A stretch of 15,891 nt of DNA from an uncultured Gemmatimonadota bacterium (GCA_946887295.1 CAMPKP010000072.1:1-15891); one strand, 5' to 3'. Shown: positions 7,285 to 14,827, numbered from the stretch's first letter. The notes: a model not told the origin generated them from the sequence alone. Numbers and translations are program-made.

Positions 7285-8010
7285 TCATACAGCAGATGGG
7301 AGCCGGTCCTGCAGCCGGACCCGGAGCAGCCGGACCAGGTCGGGATCCACCGCCCCTTCCCTCCCGCCGCGGCACGCCGCGCCTCGCACCCCGATCACAT
7401 CCGCCAGCCCGGCCACCAGATCGAGCGCGGCGAGGTCCAGACTCCCGGCCAGCGCCAGCAGCAGCCCGGCGGACCTGACCTCGGCCGCGAGTGCGCGGAG
7501 CCGGCCGAGATCGATCCAGTGGAGCAAGGACTTCCCGTCCTTGGTGCAGGTGTCGATCAGGATGGCTCGCGATCCGGCGGCGAGCGCACCCCGCAGCACC
7601 GATTCGGGTGCGAGCGAGCCCGCTCGTTCGTGGTCGGCATACGCGACCGGCACCACGACCGGTGCCGCGGGCACCGACGCCGCGGCTTCGAGCGCCGCTG
7701 CGATCAGCGAGGCCACCTGCGCTTCGGACCGCTCGCCCGCGAAGCCCAGCTTCACATAGCTTGCGGCCCGCCTGGGGCGCAGGCTCACGCCCGCTACGGC
7801 CAACCGGACCGCGCCGGGCGAGCGGAAGTCTCCCAGGGCGGCGCTGAGCGGTACCGTCTCGGGGACCCGCGCCGCGATCGCCAGAAGCTCGGCGCCCCCG
7901 ACGGGGCCGAGCGATCCGAGCGCCGGCTCCTTGGCGTCTATGAGGTCGGCGCCTCCTGCCAGCGCCGCCGCGACCTCGGCTTCCGAACGCACGCTCACGA
8001 GCAGCTGCAC
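7285..8010 (-). CDS. mfnB: (5-formylfuran-3-yl)methyl phosphate synthase MfnB
   Basis: A 241-residue TIM-barrel protein of the MfnB (DUF556) family. MfnB condenses two molecules of glyceraldehyde 3-phosphate into 4-(hydroxymethyl)-2-furancarboxaldehyde phosphate, the first step of the methanofuran furan ring. Hallmarks are IDAKEPALGSLG (24-35) with the Schiff-base lysine at 27, YVKLGF (85-90, Lys87), and LIDTCTKDGKSL (151-162, Asp153 and Lys157). These match the catalytic lysines of the methanogen enzyme in order and spacing. Start is GTG at 8010, with GGGAG five bases upstream on the minus strand. It is separated from its functional partners mfnF/mfnE by the GGDEF-EAL gene and faces away from the SDR gene, sharing an 83-base AT-richer divergent region. 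Confidence 0.93.
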   Translation of the reverse strand: MQLLVSVRSEAEVAAALAGGADLIDAKEPALGSLGPVGGAELLAIAARVPETVPLSAALGDFRSPGAVRLAVAGVSLRPRRAASYVKLGFAGERSEAQVASLIAAALEAAASVPAAPVVVPVAYADHERAGSLAPESVLRGALAAGSRAILIDTCTKDGKSLLHWIDLGRLRALAAEVRSAGLLLALAGSLDLAALDLVAGLADVIGVRGAACRGGREGAVDPDLVRLLRVRLQDRLPSAV

Positions 8011-8093
8011 GGCGACTCCCTTGTGAGATGCTAACGCTCTGATATGTTAGGATTTATGAAGTTAGTCACGGCTCGCTGCGGTGGGGAGGCGGT
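8011..8093. promoter_or_regulatory. Divergent promoter/operator region between mfnB and the SDR operon
   Basis: This short gap is markedly richer in A and T than its surroundings. On the plus strand TTGTGA (8021-8026), a 16-base spacer and TATGTT (8043-8048) form a moderate sigma-70-like promoter. CTAAC (8031-8035) and GTTAG (8046-8050) are inverted, with a second GTTAG at 8061-8065, a possible operator. GGGGAGG ahead of the SDR GTG and GGGAG ahead of the mfnB GTG are the ribosome binding sites. No clear minus-strand promoter was found. Confidence 0.45.
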
Positions 8094-8846
8094 GTGAACC
8101 TGGAAGGCAGGTATGTGGTGGTGACGGGCGGATCCAGCGGGATCGGCCGCGCCATCGCGCGGCGATGCGCCGGCGCGGGGGCCGATGTCCTCATCACCTA
8201 TCGCCGGAACCGCCAGGGCGCCGACGACGCGGCCGGGGAGATCGCCGCCGCCGGGCACAGGGTCGAGGTGCTCCAGGCCGACATCGCGCGCGAGGAGGAC
8301 ATCGCCGCGCTGGCGCGGGAGGCCCGCGCCCGGTTCGGACGGGTGGACGTCTGGATCAACAACGCCGGCGCGGACATCCTGACCGGCGAGGGCGGCCGTC
8401 TCACGCCGCGTGAGAAGCTCGACCTCCTGCTCGCGGTCGACGTGCGGGGCACCGTACTCGCGTCGTGGGCGGCGGCCAGGCTGATGCGAGAGCAAGGGGG
8501 TCCCGGCGTGATCCTCAACATGTCGTGGGACCACGTCCTGCTCGGCATGGCGGGCGAGAATCCGGTGCTCTACTCGGCCGCCAAAGGCGCGGTCATGAGC
8601 TTCAGCAAGTCGTTCGCGCGCGAGGTGGCCCCCGACATCCGGGTGAACATCCTGGCCCCGGGGTTCATCGAGACGGCGTTCGGCGAGGAGGCAGACCCCC
8701 GCTTCCGGGACGAGGTGGTGAAGCTCACTCCGCTCCAGCGGTGGGGAACGCCCGACGACATCGCCTCGGCGGCGCTGTTTCTGGCCTCGGACGAGGCGAA
8801 GTTCATCACGGGGCAGATGATCATGGTGAACGGCGGAGTGGTGTGA
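8094..8846 (+). CDS. Short-chain dehydrogenase/reductase (SDR)
   Basis: A 250-residue classical SDR, probably cytosolic. TGGSSGIG (11-18) is the Rossmann glycine motif, NNAGAD (89-94) follows, and the catalytic YxxxK is Tyr160/Lys164. ITYRRN (34-39) after beta-2 carries arginines that suggest NADP(H). The usual catalytic-serine motif N-[IV]-S-S reads N-M-S-W, and the only serine (Ser144) is 16 residues before Tyr160 instead of about 13. This implies a small insertion and an altered active site. It heads the operon containing the pterin carbinolamine dehydratase, DHPS-like, pabB/A, DUF447 and RFAP synthase genes, so a pterin or a side-chain intermediate is a plausible substrate. Dihydromethanopterin reduction is one possibility, but it lacks the TGX3RXG motif of pteridine reductases. 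Start is GTG, with a strong Shine-Dalgarno sequence. Confidence 0.9.
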   Translation: MNLEGRYVVVTGGSSGIGRAIARRCAGAGADVLITYRRNRQGADDAAGEIAAAGHRVEVLQADIAREEDIAALAREARARFGRVDVWINNAGADILTGEGGRLTPREKLDLLLAVDVRGTVLASWAAARLMREQGGPGVILNMSWDHVLLGMAGENPVLYSAAKGAVMSFSKSFAREVAPDIRVNILAPGFIETAFGEEADPRFRDEVVKLTPLQRWGTPDDIASAALFLASDEAKFITGQMIMVNGGVV

Positions 8847-8863
8847 CATACAAAGGAGACGAC

Positions 8864-9226
8864 ATGCCTGCGACCAAAGAGCGGACCTACAACGACACGG
8901 AGATCGCGGAGAAGCTGAAGGATCTTCCGGGCTGGTACTACGAGGACGGCTGGATCCGCCGGGTCTACAAGACCGACGGCTGGCCGACGACGCTGATGCT
9001 GGTGAACGCGGTGGGCTACCTCGCCGAGGCGGCGTACCACCATCCCGATCTCACGGTGACCTGGGGCCGGATCACGGTGAAGCTGCAGAACCACGCCGCC
9101 GGCGGAATCACCGACAAGGATTTCGAGCTGGCCCGCAAGATCGAGGAGGTGGTTCTCTGGCGGCCACAGGGCGGCGCCCTGGAGGGCACGCCGAACAAGT
9201 GGGTCCGGTCGGGGGACCCACGATAG
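8864..9226 (+). CDS. Pterin-4a-carbinolamine dehydratase-like protein
   Basis: A 120-residue PCD/DCoH family protein. The signature AYHHPDLTVTW (58-67) followed by VKLQNHAAGGITDKDFELA (72-90) reproduces the family pattern HHP...H..GG-T..D..LA, with active-site histidines 59, 60 and 77. PCDs dehydrate 4a-hydroxytetrahydrobiopterin in aromatic amino acid hydroxylation. No hydroxylase gene is near, and PCD-like proteins occur in H4MPT loci, so a role on a methanopterin precursor is more likely here (inference). ATG at 8864 has a near-perfect Shine-Dalgarno AAAGGAG five bases upstream. That is the strongest in the operon, and the gap to the SDR is 17 bases. Its 3' end overlaps the next gene by 28 bases. 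Confidence 0.92.
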   Translation: MPATKERTYNDTEIAEKLKDLPGWYYEDGWIRRVYKTDGWPTTLMLVNAVGYLAEAAYHHPDLTVTWGRITVKLQNHAAGGITDKDFELARKIEEVVLWRPQGGALEGTPNKWVRSGDPR

Positions 9227-10674
9227 CACAGAGCGGCGAAACGGCGGAACGGCGGCCCGAAAGCGGCCGCCGCGTCCTTTTCGTCACCGGCAAGCTCGCG
9301 GAGCCAGCGCTGCGGCGGGTGCTGGAGGAGATGCGCCCGCCGTTCGAGGCGCACGTCGCGGTCATGAAGATCACGGTCGCGGCCCTCATGACGACGCCGT
9401 GGATCGCGCGCTTCCTGGAAGTGCCGCCCGGCACCGATCTGGTGCTCCTTCCCGGCCTCTGCGAGGGCGACGTCGAGATCCTCCAGGAGCGTTTCGGCGT
9501 GCGGGTGGAGAAGGGCCCCAAGGACCTGCGCGAGATCCCCCGCTACTTCGGGCAGGCCGCGGCCGCAGCCGACTACGGCGCCTACCGGATCGAGATCCTG
9601 GCCGAGATCAACAACGCTCCCAGGCTGTCGCGCCGGGAGATCCTCGCGGCCGCCGACTATTTCCGCTCCAGCGGCGCCGACCTCATCGACATCGGCTGCA
9701 CGCCCGGCCTTCCCTTTCCGGAGCTGGGCGACGTCGTGCGGGCGCTCCGCAGCGCCGACCTCAGGGTCAGCATCGACAGCTTCGATCCCTCCGAGATCCT
9801 CACCGCCGTCGAGGCCGGCGCCGAGATGGTGCTCAGCCTCAACCGCTCCAACCTCGAGGTGGGGCGAGAGCTGAGGGGCAGCGGAGCCACGGCGGTGGTG
9901 CTTCCCGACCTTGGCGAAGGACTGGAGACCCTGGACCCGAGCATCGAGGCCCTCGAGGGGTGGGGCGTCCCCTATCTGGTGGACCCGATCATCGAGCCCA
10001 TCGGGTTCGGCTTCATGGCCTCGCTCGAGCGGTACGCCGAAGTCAGCCGGCGCTATCCCGGAGCGGGACAGCTCATGGGAATCGGCAACATCACCGAGCT
10101 GACGAGCGCGGACAGCACCGGCGTCAACGCCGTGCTGATCGCGATCTGCGAGGAGCTGGGAGTGCGCGCGGTGCTCACCACCGAGGTCATCCCCTGGGCC
10201 CGCGGCGCGGTGAAGGAGATCGACATAGCCCGCCGGCTGATGCATCACGCCATCAGCCACCGCACGCTTCCCAAGGGCGTGGACGACCGCCTCGTGACGG
10301 TGAAGGACCCCGCGATCCTGGAGTGGGACGAGGCCGAGCTGCGCCGGCTCCACGAGGCGGTCACCGATCCCAACTTCCGGATCTTCACCGACCGACACAC
10401 CATCACGGTGTTCAACGATTCCATCTTCGTTCGCGGCGACGACATCCAGGAGATCTTCTCGCGGCTGGGCGTGGACGAGGCGACCCACGCCTTCTATCTC
10501 GGCCGCGAGCTGATGAAGGCGAAGCTCGCCATCACGCTGGGGAAGACGTACCGCCAGGAGGGCGCGCTCGCCTGGGGCTACCTCACGCCGCCGGACGACG
10601 TGAAGTCGCCGCACGTCAAGCTGACCGCGAGGAAGCGGGGCCGCCGCGCCGTCCCGCCCGGCGGCGAGGCATGA
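9199..10674 (+). CDS. Dihydropteroate synthase-like protein (DUF6513 type)
   Basis: A 491-residue protein with a roughly 125-residue N-terminal domain beginning RRVLFVTGKLAEP (24-36) and a DHPS-like TIM barrel. The barrel shows DIGCTPG (164-170, where DHPS has DIGGEST) and SIDSFDP (191-197, the SID-T-P strand of DHPS). A C-terminal domain follows from about residue 370. It matches the archaeal and methylotroph dihydropteroate-synthase-related family rather than FolP, which is about 280 residues. The probable role is joining the 6-hydroxymethyl-dihydropterin moiety to RFAP, the arylamine made by RFAP synthase five genes on; this is inferred. The only usable start codon is GTG at 9199, inside the PCD gene, with a weak GGAGGG 13 bases upstream. 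Translation probably depends on the upstream gene. Its stop overlaps the pabB start. Confidence 0.88.
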   Translation: MGPVGGPTIAQSGETAERRPESGRRVLFVTGKLAEPALRRVLEEMRPPFEAHVAVMKITVAALMTTPWIARFLEVPPGTDLVLLPGLCEGDVEILQERFGVRVEKGPKDLREIPRYFGQAAAAADYGAYRIEILAEINNAPRLSRREILAAADYFRSSGADLIDIGCTPGLPFPELGDVVRALRSADLRVSIDSFDPSEILTAVEAGAEMVLSLNRSNLEVGRELRGSGATAVVLPDLGEGLETLDPSIEALEGWGVPYLVDPIIEPIGFGFMASLERYAEVSRRYPGAGQLMGIGNITELTSADSTGVNAVLIAICEELGVRAVLTTEVIPWARGAVKEIDIARRLMHHAISHRTLPKGVDDRLVTVKDPAILEWDEAELRRLHEAVTDPNFRIFTDRHTITVFNDSIFVRGDDIQEIFSRLGVDEATHAFYLGRELMKAKLAITLGKTYRQEGALAWGYLTPPDDVKSPHVKLTARKRGRRAVPPGGEA

Positions 10675-12161
10675 GCGGGAGCCTGCCGCTGGTACAATCG
10701 GTCGACGGGATCGGCGACCCGGCCGACGTGGCGGCGCGGTTCGTCGATCTTCCCTATCTCCTCCTCCTCGACAGCGCCGCCGGCGGCGGCCTCGGCGAGA
10801 CGCGGATGCTGGGACGCTTCTCCTTCCTCGCGGCCGATCCCGCGATCGTCGTGCGCAGCAAGGGCAGCACCACAGAGGTCCTGCAGGACGGCACCTGGCG
10901 GCCCGCGGAGGGGGACGCGCTCGGAGTGGTGCGCGCCATGCTGGCCGACGCCGGCGTCGCGCCGGTGCCGGGACTGCCGCCGTTCCAGGGCGGGGCGGCG
11001 GGATACATCGGGTACGACTACGGCGCCGTGCTGGAGCGGATCCCGCCCACCAGGTACGACGACCTCGGGCTCCCCGACGTGATCCTCGGGCTGTACGACT
11101 GGGTGATCGCCTGGGACCACCAGAGCGGGGCGGCGTGGGTCGTCTCGCTGGGGCTGCCGGGCTGCGGACTGGAGCGGGAGCGAAGAGCGGAGGAGCGGCT
11201 CGCAATGGTGGAGGACCGTCTGGCCGGGCCCCCGGCTCGGCCGACCGCTCGGCCGGCAGACCCGTCTCCGGCACGGTCGTCCCGCGTCGAGCCGGCGCCG
11301 TCCTACCCTGTCACCACGACCGACGCGGCTCTGGCCATCGGGCTTCGCTCCACCTTCACCCACCGCGGATACCTCGACGCGGTCGCGAAGGTGCGGGAGT
11401 ACATCGTCGCGGGCGACATCTTCCAGGCCAATCTCTCCCAGCGGTTCCAGGCGCCGCTGCGGGAGCCGCCGTTCGAGCTGTATCGTCGGCTGCGGCGGCG
11501 CAACCCGGCGCCGTTCGCCGCCTACCTCGGCTTCGGCGAGGTGACGGTCCTGAGCGCCTCGCCCGAGCGCTTCCTCCGGCTCGACCACGACCGGCAGGTG
11601 GAGACCCGGCCGATCAAGGGCACCCGTCCGCGGGGGCTCGGCCCGATGCACGACGCCGCGCTCGGTCGCGCCCTCGCCGAGAGCGAGAAGGACCGCGCCG
11701 AGAACGTGATGATCGTGGACCTGCTGCGCAACGACCTGAGCCGGGTGTGCCTGCCGGGGACGGTCAGGGTCCCCGAGCTGTTCGCCCTGGAGCAGCATCC
11801 CACGGTCCACCACCTGGTCTCGACGGTAGTGGGCGAGCTGGAGCCCGGGGCGGACGCCGTGGACCTGGTGCGGGCGACGTTTCCGGGCGGCTCGATCACC
11901 GGCGCGCCCAAGGTGCGGGCGATGGAGATCATCGCCGAGCTGGAGCCGACGCGGCGGGGGGTCTACTGCGGCTCGATCGGGTACATCGGCGCCACCGGCG
12001 CGATGGACACGAGTATCGTGATCCGCACGTTCGTGGCCGCCGGCGGCGGACTATACTTCCAGGCCGGCGGCGGCGTCGTGGCGGACTCCGATCCCGAGCT
12101 CGAGTACCGGGAGACGCTGGACAAGGCGCAGGGGCTGATCGAGACGCTGGCGGCCACATGA
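10671..12161 (+). CDS. pabB: Aminodeoxychorismate synthase component I
   Basis: A 496-residue chorismate-utilising enzyme. It converts chorismate and ammonia (from PabA) to 4-amino-4-deoxychorismate, precursor of pABA. The motif PIKGTRPRG (314-322) with Lys316 distinguishes PabB from anthranilate synthase TrpE, which has PIAGT. Other conserved blocks are GDIFQANLSQRF (248-259), SASPERF (295-301), DLLRNDLSRVC (350-360), GSITGAPKVRAMEII in the C-terminal half, and AGGGVVADSDPE near the end. A Pro/Arg/Ala-rich linker (about 184-212) separates the N-terminal domain from the catalytic domain. The ATG lies in an ATGA overlap with the DHPS-like gene, and its TGA overlaps the pabA ATG. Location among H4MPT genes indicates dedicated pABA supply for RFAP synthase, though folate would also draw on it. 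Confidence 0.95.
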   Translation: MSGSLPLVQSVDGIGDPADVAARFVDLPYLLLLDSAAGGGLGETRMLGRFSFLAADPAIVVRSKGSTTEVLQDGTWRPAEGDALGVVRAMLADAGVAPVPGLPPFQGGAAGYIGYDYGAVLERIPPTRYDDLGLPDVILGLYDWVIAWDHQSGAAWVVSLGLPGCGLERERRAEERLAMVEDRLAGPPARPTARPADPSPARSSRVEPAPSYPVTTTDAALAIGLRSTFTHRGYLDAVAKVREYIVAGDIFQANLSQRFQAPLREPPFELYRRLRRRNPAPFAAYLGFGEVTVLSASPERFLRLDHDRQVETRPIKGTRPRGLGPMHDAALGRALAESEKDRAENVMIVDLLRNDLSRVCLPGTVRVPELFALEQHPTVHHLVSTVVGELEPGADAVDLVRATFPGGSITGAPKVRAMEIIAELEPTRRGVYCGSIGYIGATGAMDTSIVIRTFVAAGGGLYFQAGGGVVADSDPELEYRETLDKAQGLIETLAAT

Positions 12162-12832
12162 TCCTCCTGATCGACAACTACGACTCCTTCGTCTACAACC
12201 TCGCGCGCTACGTCCGGGAGCTCGGCGAGACCCCGCTGGTGCGGCGGAACGACGCGCTGTCGGTGGACGAGATCCTCGCGCTCGCGCCGTCGCACGTGAT
12301 CATCTCGCCGGGGCCCTGCTCCCCGGCGGAGGCCGGCATCTCGACCGACGTGGTACGGCGCATCGGGCGGACCATCCCGGTGCTCGGCGTCTGCCTCGGG
12401 CACCAGTGCATCGGCGCCGCGTACGGCGGCGAGATCGTGCGGGCCGGCCGTCCCATGCACGGCAAGACTTCCCGCATCCACCACCGCGGCAGCGACCTCT
12501 TCACCGGCCTGCCGAACCCCTTTCTCGCCTCCCGCTATCACTCGCTGGTGATCTCACCGGCCTCGGTGCCGCCGGAGCTGGAGGTCACCGCCACGTCGGA
12601 GGACGGCGAGATCATGGCGGTGAAGCATGCGACGCACCCGGTGTACGGCGTCCAGTTCCATCCCGAATCGGTGCTCACCGAGCACGGCTACCGGATGCTG
12701 GATCACTTCCTGCACGGCGTGCCGTCCGCACCTCGCGAGCTGCCTCCGGCCGCCGATCACGCCCTCGCGGCGCGGCGGCGGGAGAGCGCCTCGCTCGCGG
12801 CCGAGCCCCCGCCGGTGGATCTGGTCCGGTGA
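12158..12832 (+). CDS. pabA: Aminodeoxychorismate synthase component II (glutamine amidotransferase)
   Basis: A 224-residue class I glutamine amidotransferase that releases ammonia from glutamine for PabB. Start MILLIDNYDSFVYNL, oxyanion-strand PGPCSP (51-56), nucleophile Cys79 in GVCLGHQ (77-83), and His168/Glu170 in FHPES complete the triad. Usual PabA/TrpG length is about 190; this one carries an extra low-complexity tail of roughly 35 residues (about 190-224) rich in Ala, Pro and Arg. The tail may be a dispensable extension that keeps the stop codon coupled to the next gene. Both ends overlap neighbours by four bases (ATGA with pabB, GTGA with DUF447). Sequence alone does not separate PabA from TrpG; pairing with PabB does. 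Confidence 0.95.
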   Translation: MILLIDNYDSFVYNLARYVRELGETPLVRRNDALSVDEILALAPSHVIISPGPCSPAEAGISTDVVRRIGRTIPVLGVCLGHQCIGAAYGGEIVRAGRPMHGKTSRIHHRGSDLFTGLPNPFLASRYHSLVISPASVPPELEVTATSEDGEIMAVKHATHPVYGVQFHPESVLTEHGYRMLDHFLHGVPSAPRELPPAADHALAARRRESASLAAEPPPVDLVR

Positions 12833-13374
12833 TCATCGAGAGCATCGTCACGTCAATGGCCCCGGACGGTGCGATCAACTTCGCGCCGATGGGCGTGGAG
12901 TGGAGCGAGGACGCGCTCGTGCTCAAGCCCTTCCTGGAGACGACCACGTTCCGGAACGTGAGCGGCAGCGGCGTCGCGGTGGTCAATCTCACGGACGACG
13001 TCATGCTCTTCGCCCTGGCGGCGATCTCCAGCCCGCAGTTCCCCTCGTTCCCGGCGGACGTGGTGCGCGGCGTGGTGCTGGAGGCGGTGTGCTCATGGCG
13101 CGAGCTGGAGGTCGTGCGGGTGGACGACACCCCGCCCCGCTCCCGGATCGAGACTCGGGTGGTCCACCGCGGGCGGCGGCGCGAGTTTCTCGGCTTCAAC
13201 CGCGCCCGCCATGCCGTGCTGGAGGCGGCGATCCTGGCCACCCGCACCCATCTGATCCCGGCCGATCAGATCCGGGAAGAATTCGCCAAGCTCCAGACCA
13301 TCGTGGACAAGACGGCCGGCCCCCGCGAACAGGAGGCGATGGCCCTGCTCACCGAGCATGTCCGCGGCCGCTAG
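12829..13374 (+). CDS. DUF447 family protein (putative flavin-binding)
   Basis: A 181-residue protein starting at GTG in a GTGA overlap with pabA. It begins IIESIVTS, followed by INFAPMGVEW (16-25) and KPFLETTTFRNV (33-44), the pattern of the DUF447 family. That family has a split-barrel flavin-binding fold and is found in methanogens and in H4MPT-containing bacteria. No enzymatic activity is established to my knowledge. Its conserved place between pABA synthesis and RFAP synthase suggests a step in H4MPT or methylofuran assembly, such as a reduction, but this is inference. The C-terminal third is predicted helical (LTEHVRG at the end). Its stop codon lies inside the next gene (17-base overlap). 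Confidence 0.85.
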   Translation: MIIESIVTSMAPDGAINFAPMGVEWSEDALVLKPFLETTTFRNVSGSGVAVVNLTDDVMLFALAAISSPQFPSFPADVVRGVVLEAVCSWRELEVVRVDDTPPRSRIETRVVHRGRRREFLGFNRARHAVLEAAILATRTHLIPADQIREEFAKLQTIVDKTAGPREQEAMALLTEHVRGR

Positions 13375-14338
13375 CCTCTTCGTGCAGGCCGGCGCCCGAC
13401 TCCACTTCGGCGTGCTGGATCTCCGCGGCACGCTGGGGCGGAGATTCGGGGGGCTCGGCGCGGCGATCCCCTCTCCTTCCCTGCTGCTGGAGGTCGCCCG
13501 CGCCGGCGACGGGGTGGTGGCGGAGGGTCCCGACGCGGAGCGCGCCGCTGAGTTCGCGCGCCGCTTCCTGGCCTTTCACGGCCTGGGCGGCGGGGCGCGG
13601 CTGGTCGTACATCAGCGGATTCCGGCGCACAGCGGACTGGGCTCCGGCACCCAGCTGGGTCTGTCGGTGGCCCGGGCCCTGGCCGAGCTGCACGGCCTGC
13701 CGGTCGCGCCGGCCGAGCTGGCGCGGGCGGTGTCGCGTGGGCAGCGCTCGGCGATCGGGACGTGGGCATTCGCACTCGGCGGATTCCTGGTGGAAGGCGG
13801 CCGGCGCCCGGGCGAGTCGGAAGTGGCGCCCCTGATCGGGAGGTTCGAGGTGCCCGACCGGTGGCGCGTGGTTGTCGTCGTGCCGCCGGGCAGTCCCGGG
13901 CTCAGCGGCGACGCGGAGGCGGCGGCCTTCGAGCGGCTGCCGCCACCCCCATCCCAGGAGGTCGAGCGGGTCTCGCATCTCGTGTTGATGCAACTGCTTC
14001 CCTCGCTGGTCCAGGGCGATCTCGCCGACTTCGGCGCAGCGCTGTCCACGGTGCAGCGCATCACCGGCGCCTGGTTCGCGCCGCAACAGGGGGGAGTATT
14101 CGCTCCCGGCCCCGGGGAGGCCCTCATCCGACTGATGGCGGAGTGGGGCGCGGCCGGCGTGGGACAGAGCTCGTGGGGACCCGCGGTCTATGGCATCGTG
14201 GGGGACCACCGCGGGGCGCTGGCGCTGGCCGACCGGTGCCGGGACTTCCTGGGCGGAAAAGGGTTGGTGTTCGAGTCCGGATTCGCCCGGAGTGGAGCCC
14301 GGGTGCGGTGGGGTGCACCCCCGGCCGGGGCTGATTGA
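13358..14338 (+). CDS. mptG: Beta-ribofuranosylaminobenzene 5'-phosphate synthase (RFAP synthase)
   Basis: A 326-residue GHMP-kinase-superfamily protein. RFAP synthase condenses 4-aminobenzoate (or 4-hydroxybenzoate in some archaea) with PRPP, releasing CO2 and diphosphate; it is the committed step of methanopterin synthesis. Diagnostic blocks are the N-terminal ARLHFGVLDLRG (13-24), the glycine-rich HSGLGSGTQLG (91-101) replacing the kinase P-loop, SAIGTWAFALGGF in the middle, and VGQSSWGPAVYG near the C-terminus. The homologue in Methylorubrum extorquens is known as orf4. It is the last gene of the seven-gene operon, directly downstream of the genes that supply its pABA substrate. The ATG at 13358 lies inside the DUF447 gene. 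Its stop codon lies within the -35 hexamer of the next promoter. Confidence 0.94.
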   Translation: MSAAASLFVQAGARLHFGVLDLRGTLGRRFGGLGAAIPSPSLLLEVARAGDGVVAEGPDAERAAEFARRFLAFHGLGGGARLVVHQRIPAHSGLGSGTQLGLSVARALAELHGLPVAPAELARAVSRGQRSAIGTWAFALGGFLVEGGRRPGESEVAPLIGRFEVPDRWRVVVVVPPGSPGLSGDAEAAAFERLPPPPSQEVERVSHLVLMQLLPSLVQGDLADFGAALSTVQRITGAWFAPQQGGVFAPGPGEALIRLMAEWGAAGVGQSSWGPAVYGIVGDHRGALALADRCRDFLGGKGLVFESGFARSGARVRWGAPPAGAD

Positions 14339-14363
14339 CAGTTCATTTTTCAGGCTGTATACT
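14335..14363 (+). promoter_or_regulatory. Near-consensus sigma-70 promoter at the end of mptG
   Basis: TTGACA (14335-14340), a 17-base spacer and TATACT (14358-14363) make an almost ideal housekeeping promoter; the -35 contains the mptG TGA. Transcription would start near 14370 and give a leader of about 660 bases before xoxF. Nothing else in this very GC-rich window matches so well. Confidence 0.7.
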
Positions 14364-14397
14364 GGCCCACCTAAGCCTCCCGTATTCGGCGACTTGG

Positions 14398-14458
14398 CCG
14401 GTTCCGATCGCGGGTTGGCGCGAGTTGAATCGCGCCATGCAGGAGTGACAGGAACCGG
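14398..14458 (+). ncRNA. Candidate structured leader RNA (nested stems)
   Basis: An outer perfect 8-bp pairing, CCGGTTCC (14398-14405) with GGAACCGG (14451-14458), encloses an inner perfect 8-bp hairpin, TGGCGCGA (14416-14423) with TCGCGCCA (14430-14437) and loop GTTGAA. The structure begins about 30 bases after the predicted transcription start of the promoter at 14335-14363. I do not recognise it as a known riboswitch class. It may be a regulatory leader element of xoxF or part of a small RNA. Confidence 0.45.
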
Positions 14459-14529
14459 AAGCAGCTCCAGTGGTATCTTAGAGGGAGCCGCCTCCCCCGA
14501 CCTTGAGTCCATTCTGATACATCGTGGTA

Positions 14530-14565
14530 CAGCGGCGTCGCTGAGGAATATGATGGGCGTATTCC
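14530..14565 (+). repeat. Two adjacent short hairpins in the xoxF leader
   Basis: CAGCG-GCGT-CGCTG (14530-14543) and GGAATA with TATTCC (14545-14550 and 14560-14565) are two perfect small inverted repeats one base apart. Each is short, but their adjacency within the proposed leader suggests RNA structure. Confidence 0.35.
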
Positions 14566-14781
14566 CGTTGGCGGACACCATGAATTTGTTTTCGAATCCT
14601 CTGTCCTCCGGCAGCGGCACTCCGTGCACGCCGGTGGATGGATGGAGCGATAACGGATGGACCGACGAGGTCTGGCGCTCCCACCTGTCGACGACGCCTC
14701 GCCGTATCTCCGCCCCAGTACACTCTCCGTTTCGCTCCGTTGCAGGTACCACTGATCACATGCCCTCACCCGGCGCCCCGC

Positions 14782-14812
14782 CCGCCCGGCTCGCATCCAG
14801 CGAGCCGGGCGG
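14782..14812. repeat. Strong 13-bp inverted repeat
   Basis: CCGCCCGGCTCGC (14782-14794) and its exact reverse complement (14800-14812) flank the five-base loop ATCCA. This is the strongest hairpin seen in the intergenic region. No T-tract follows on either strand, so it is not a canonical intrinsic terminator. Confidence 0.75.
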
Positions 14813-14827
14813 TACATCCGGCGAGCC

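Noticed and set aside
14483..14496. GGGAG/CTCCC hairpin as terminator of the mptG operon
   Set aside because: Only a 5-bp stem with no T-tract, and it lies downstream of the strong promoter at 14335, so termination here is not supported.
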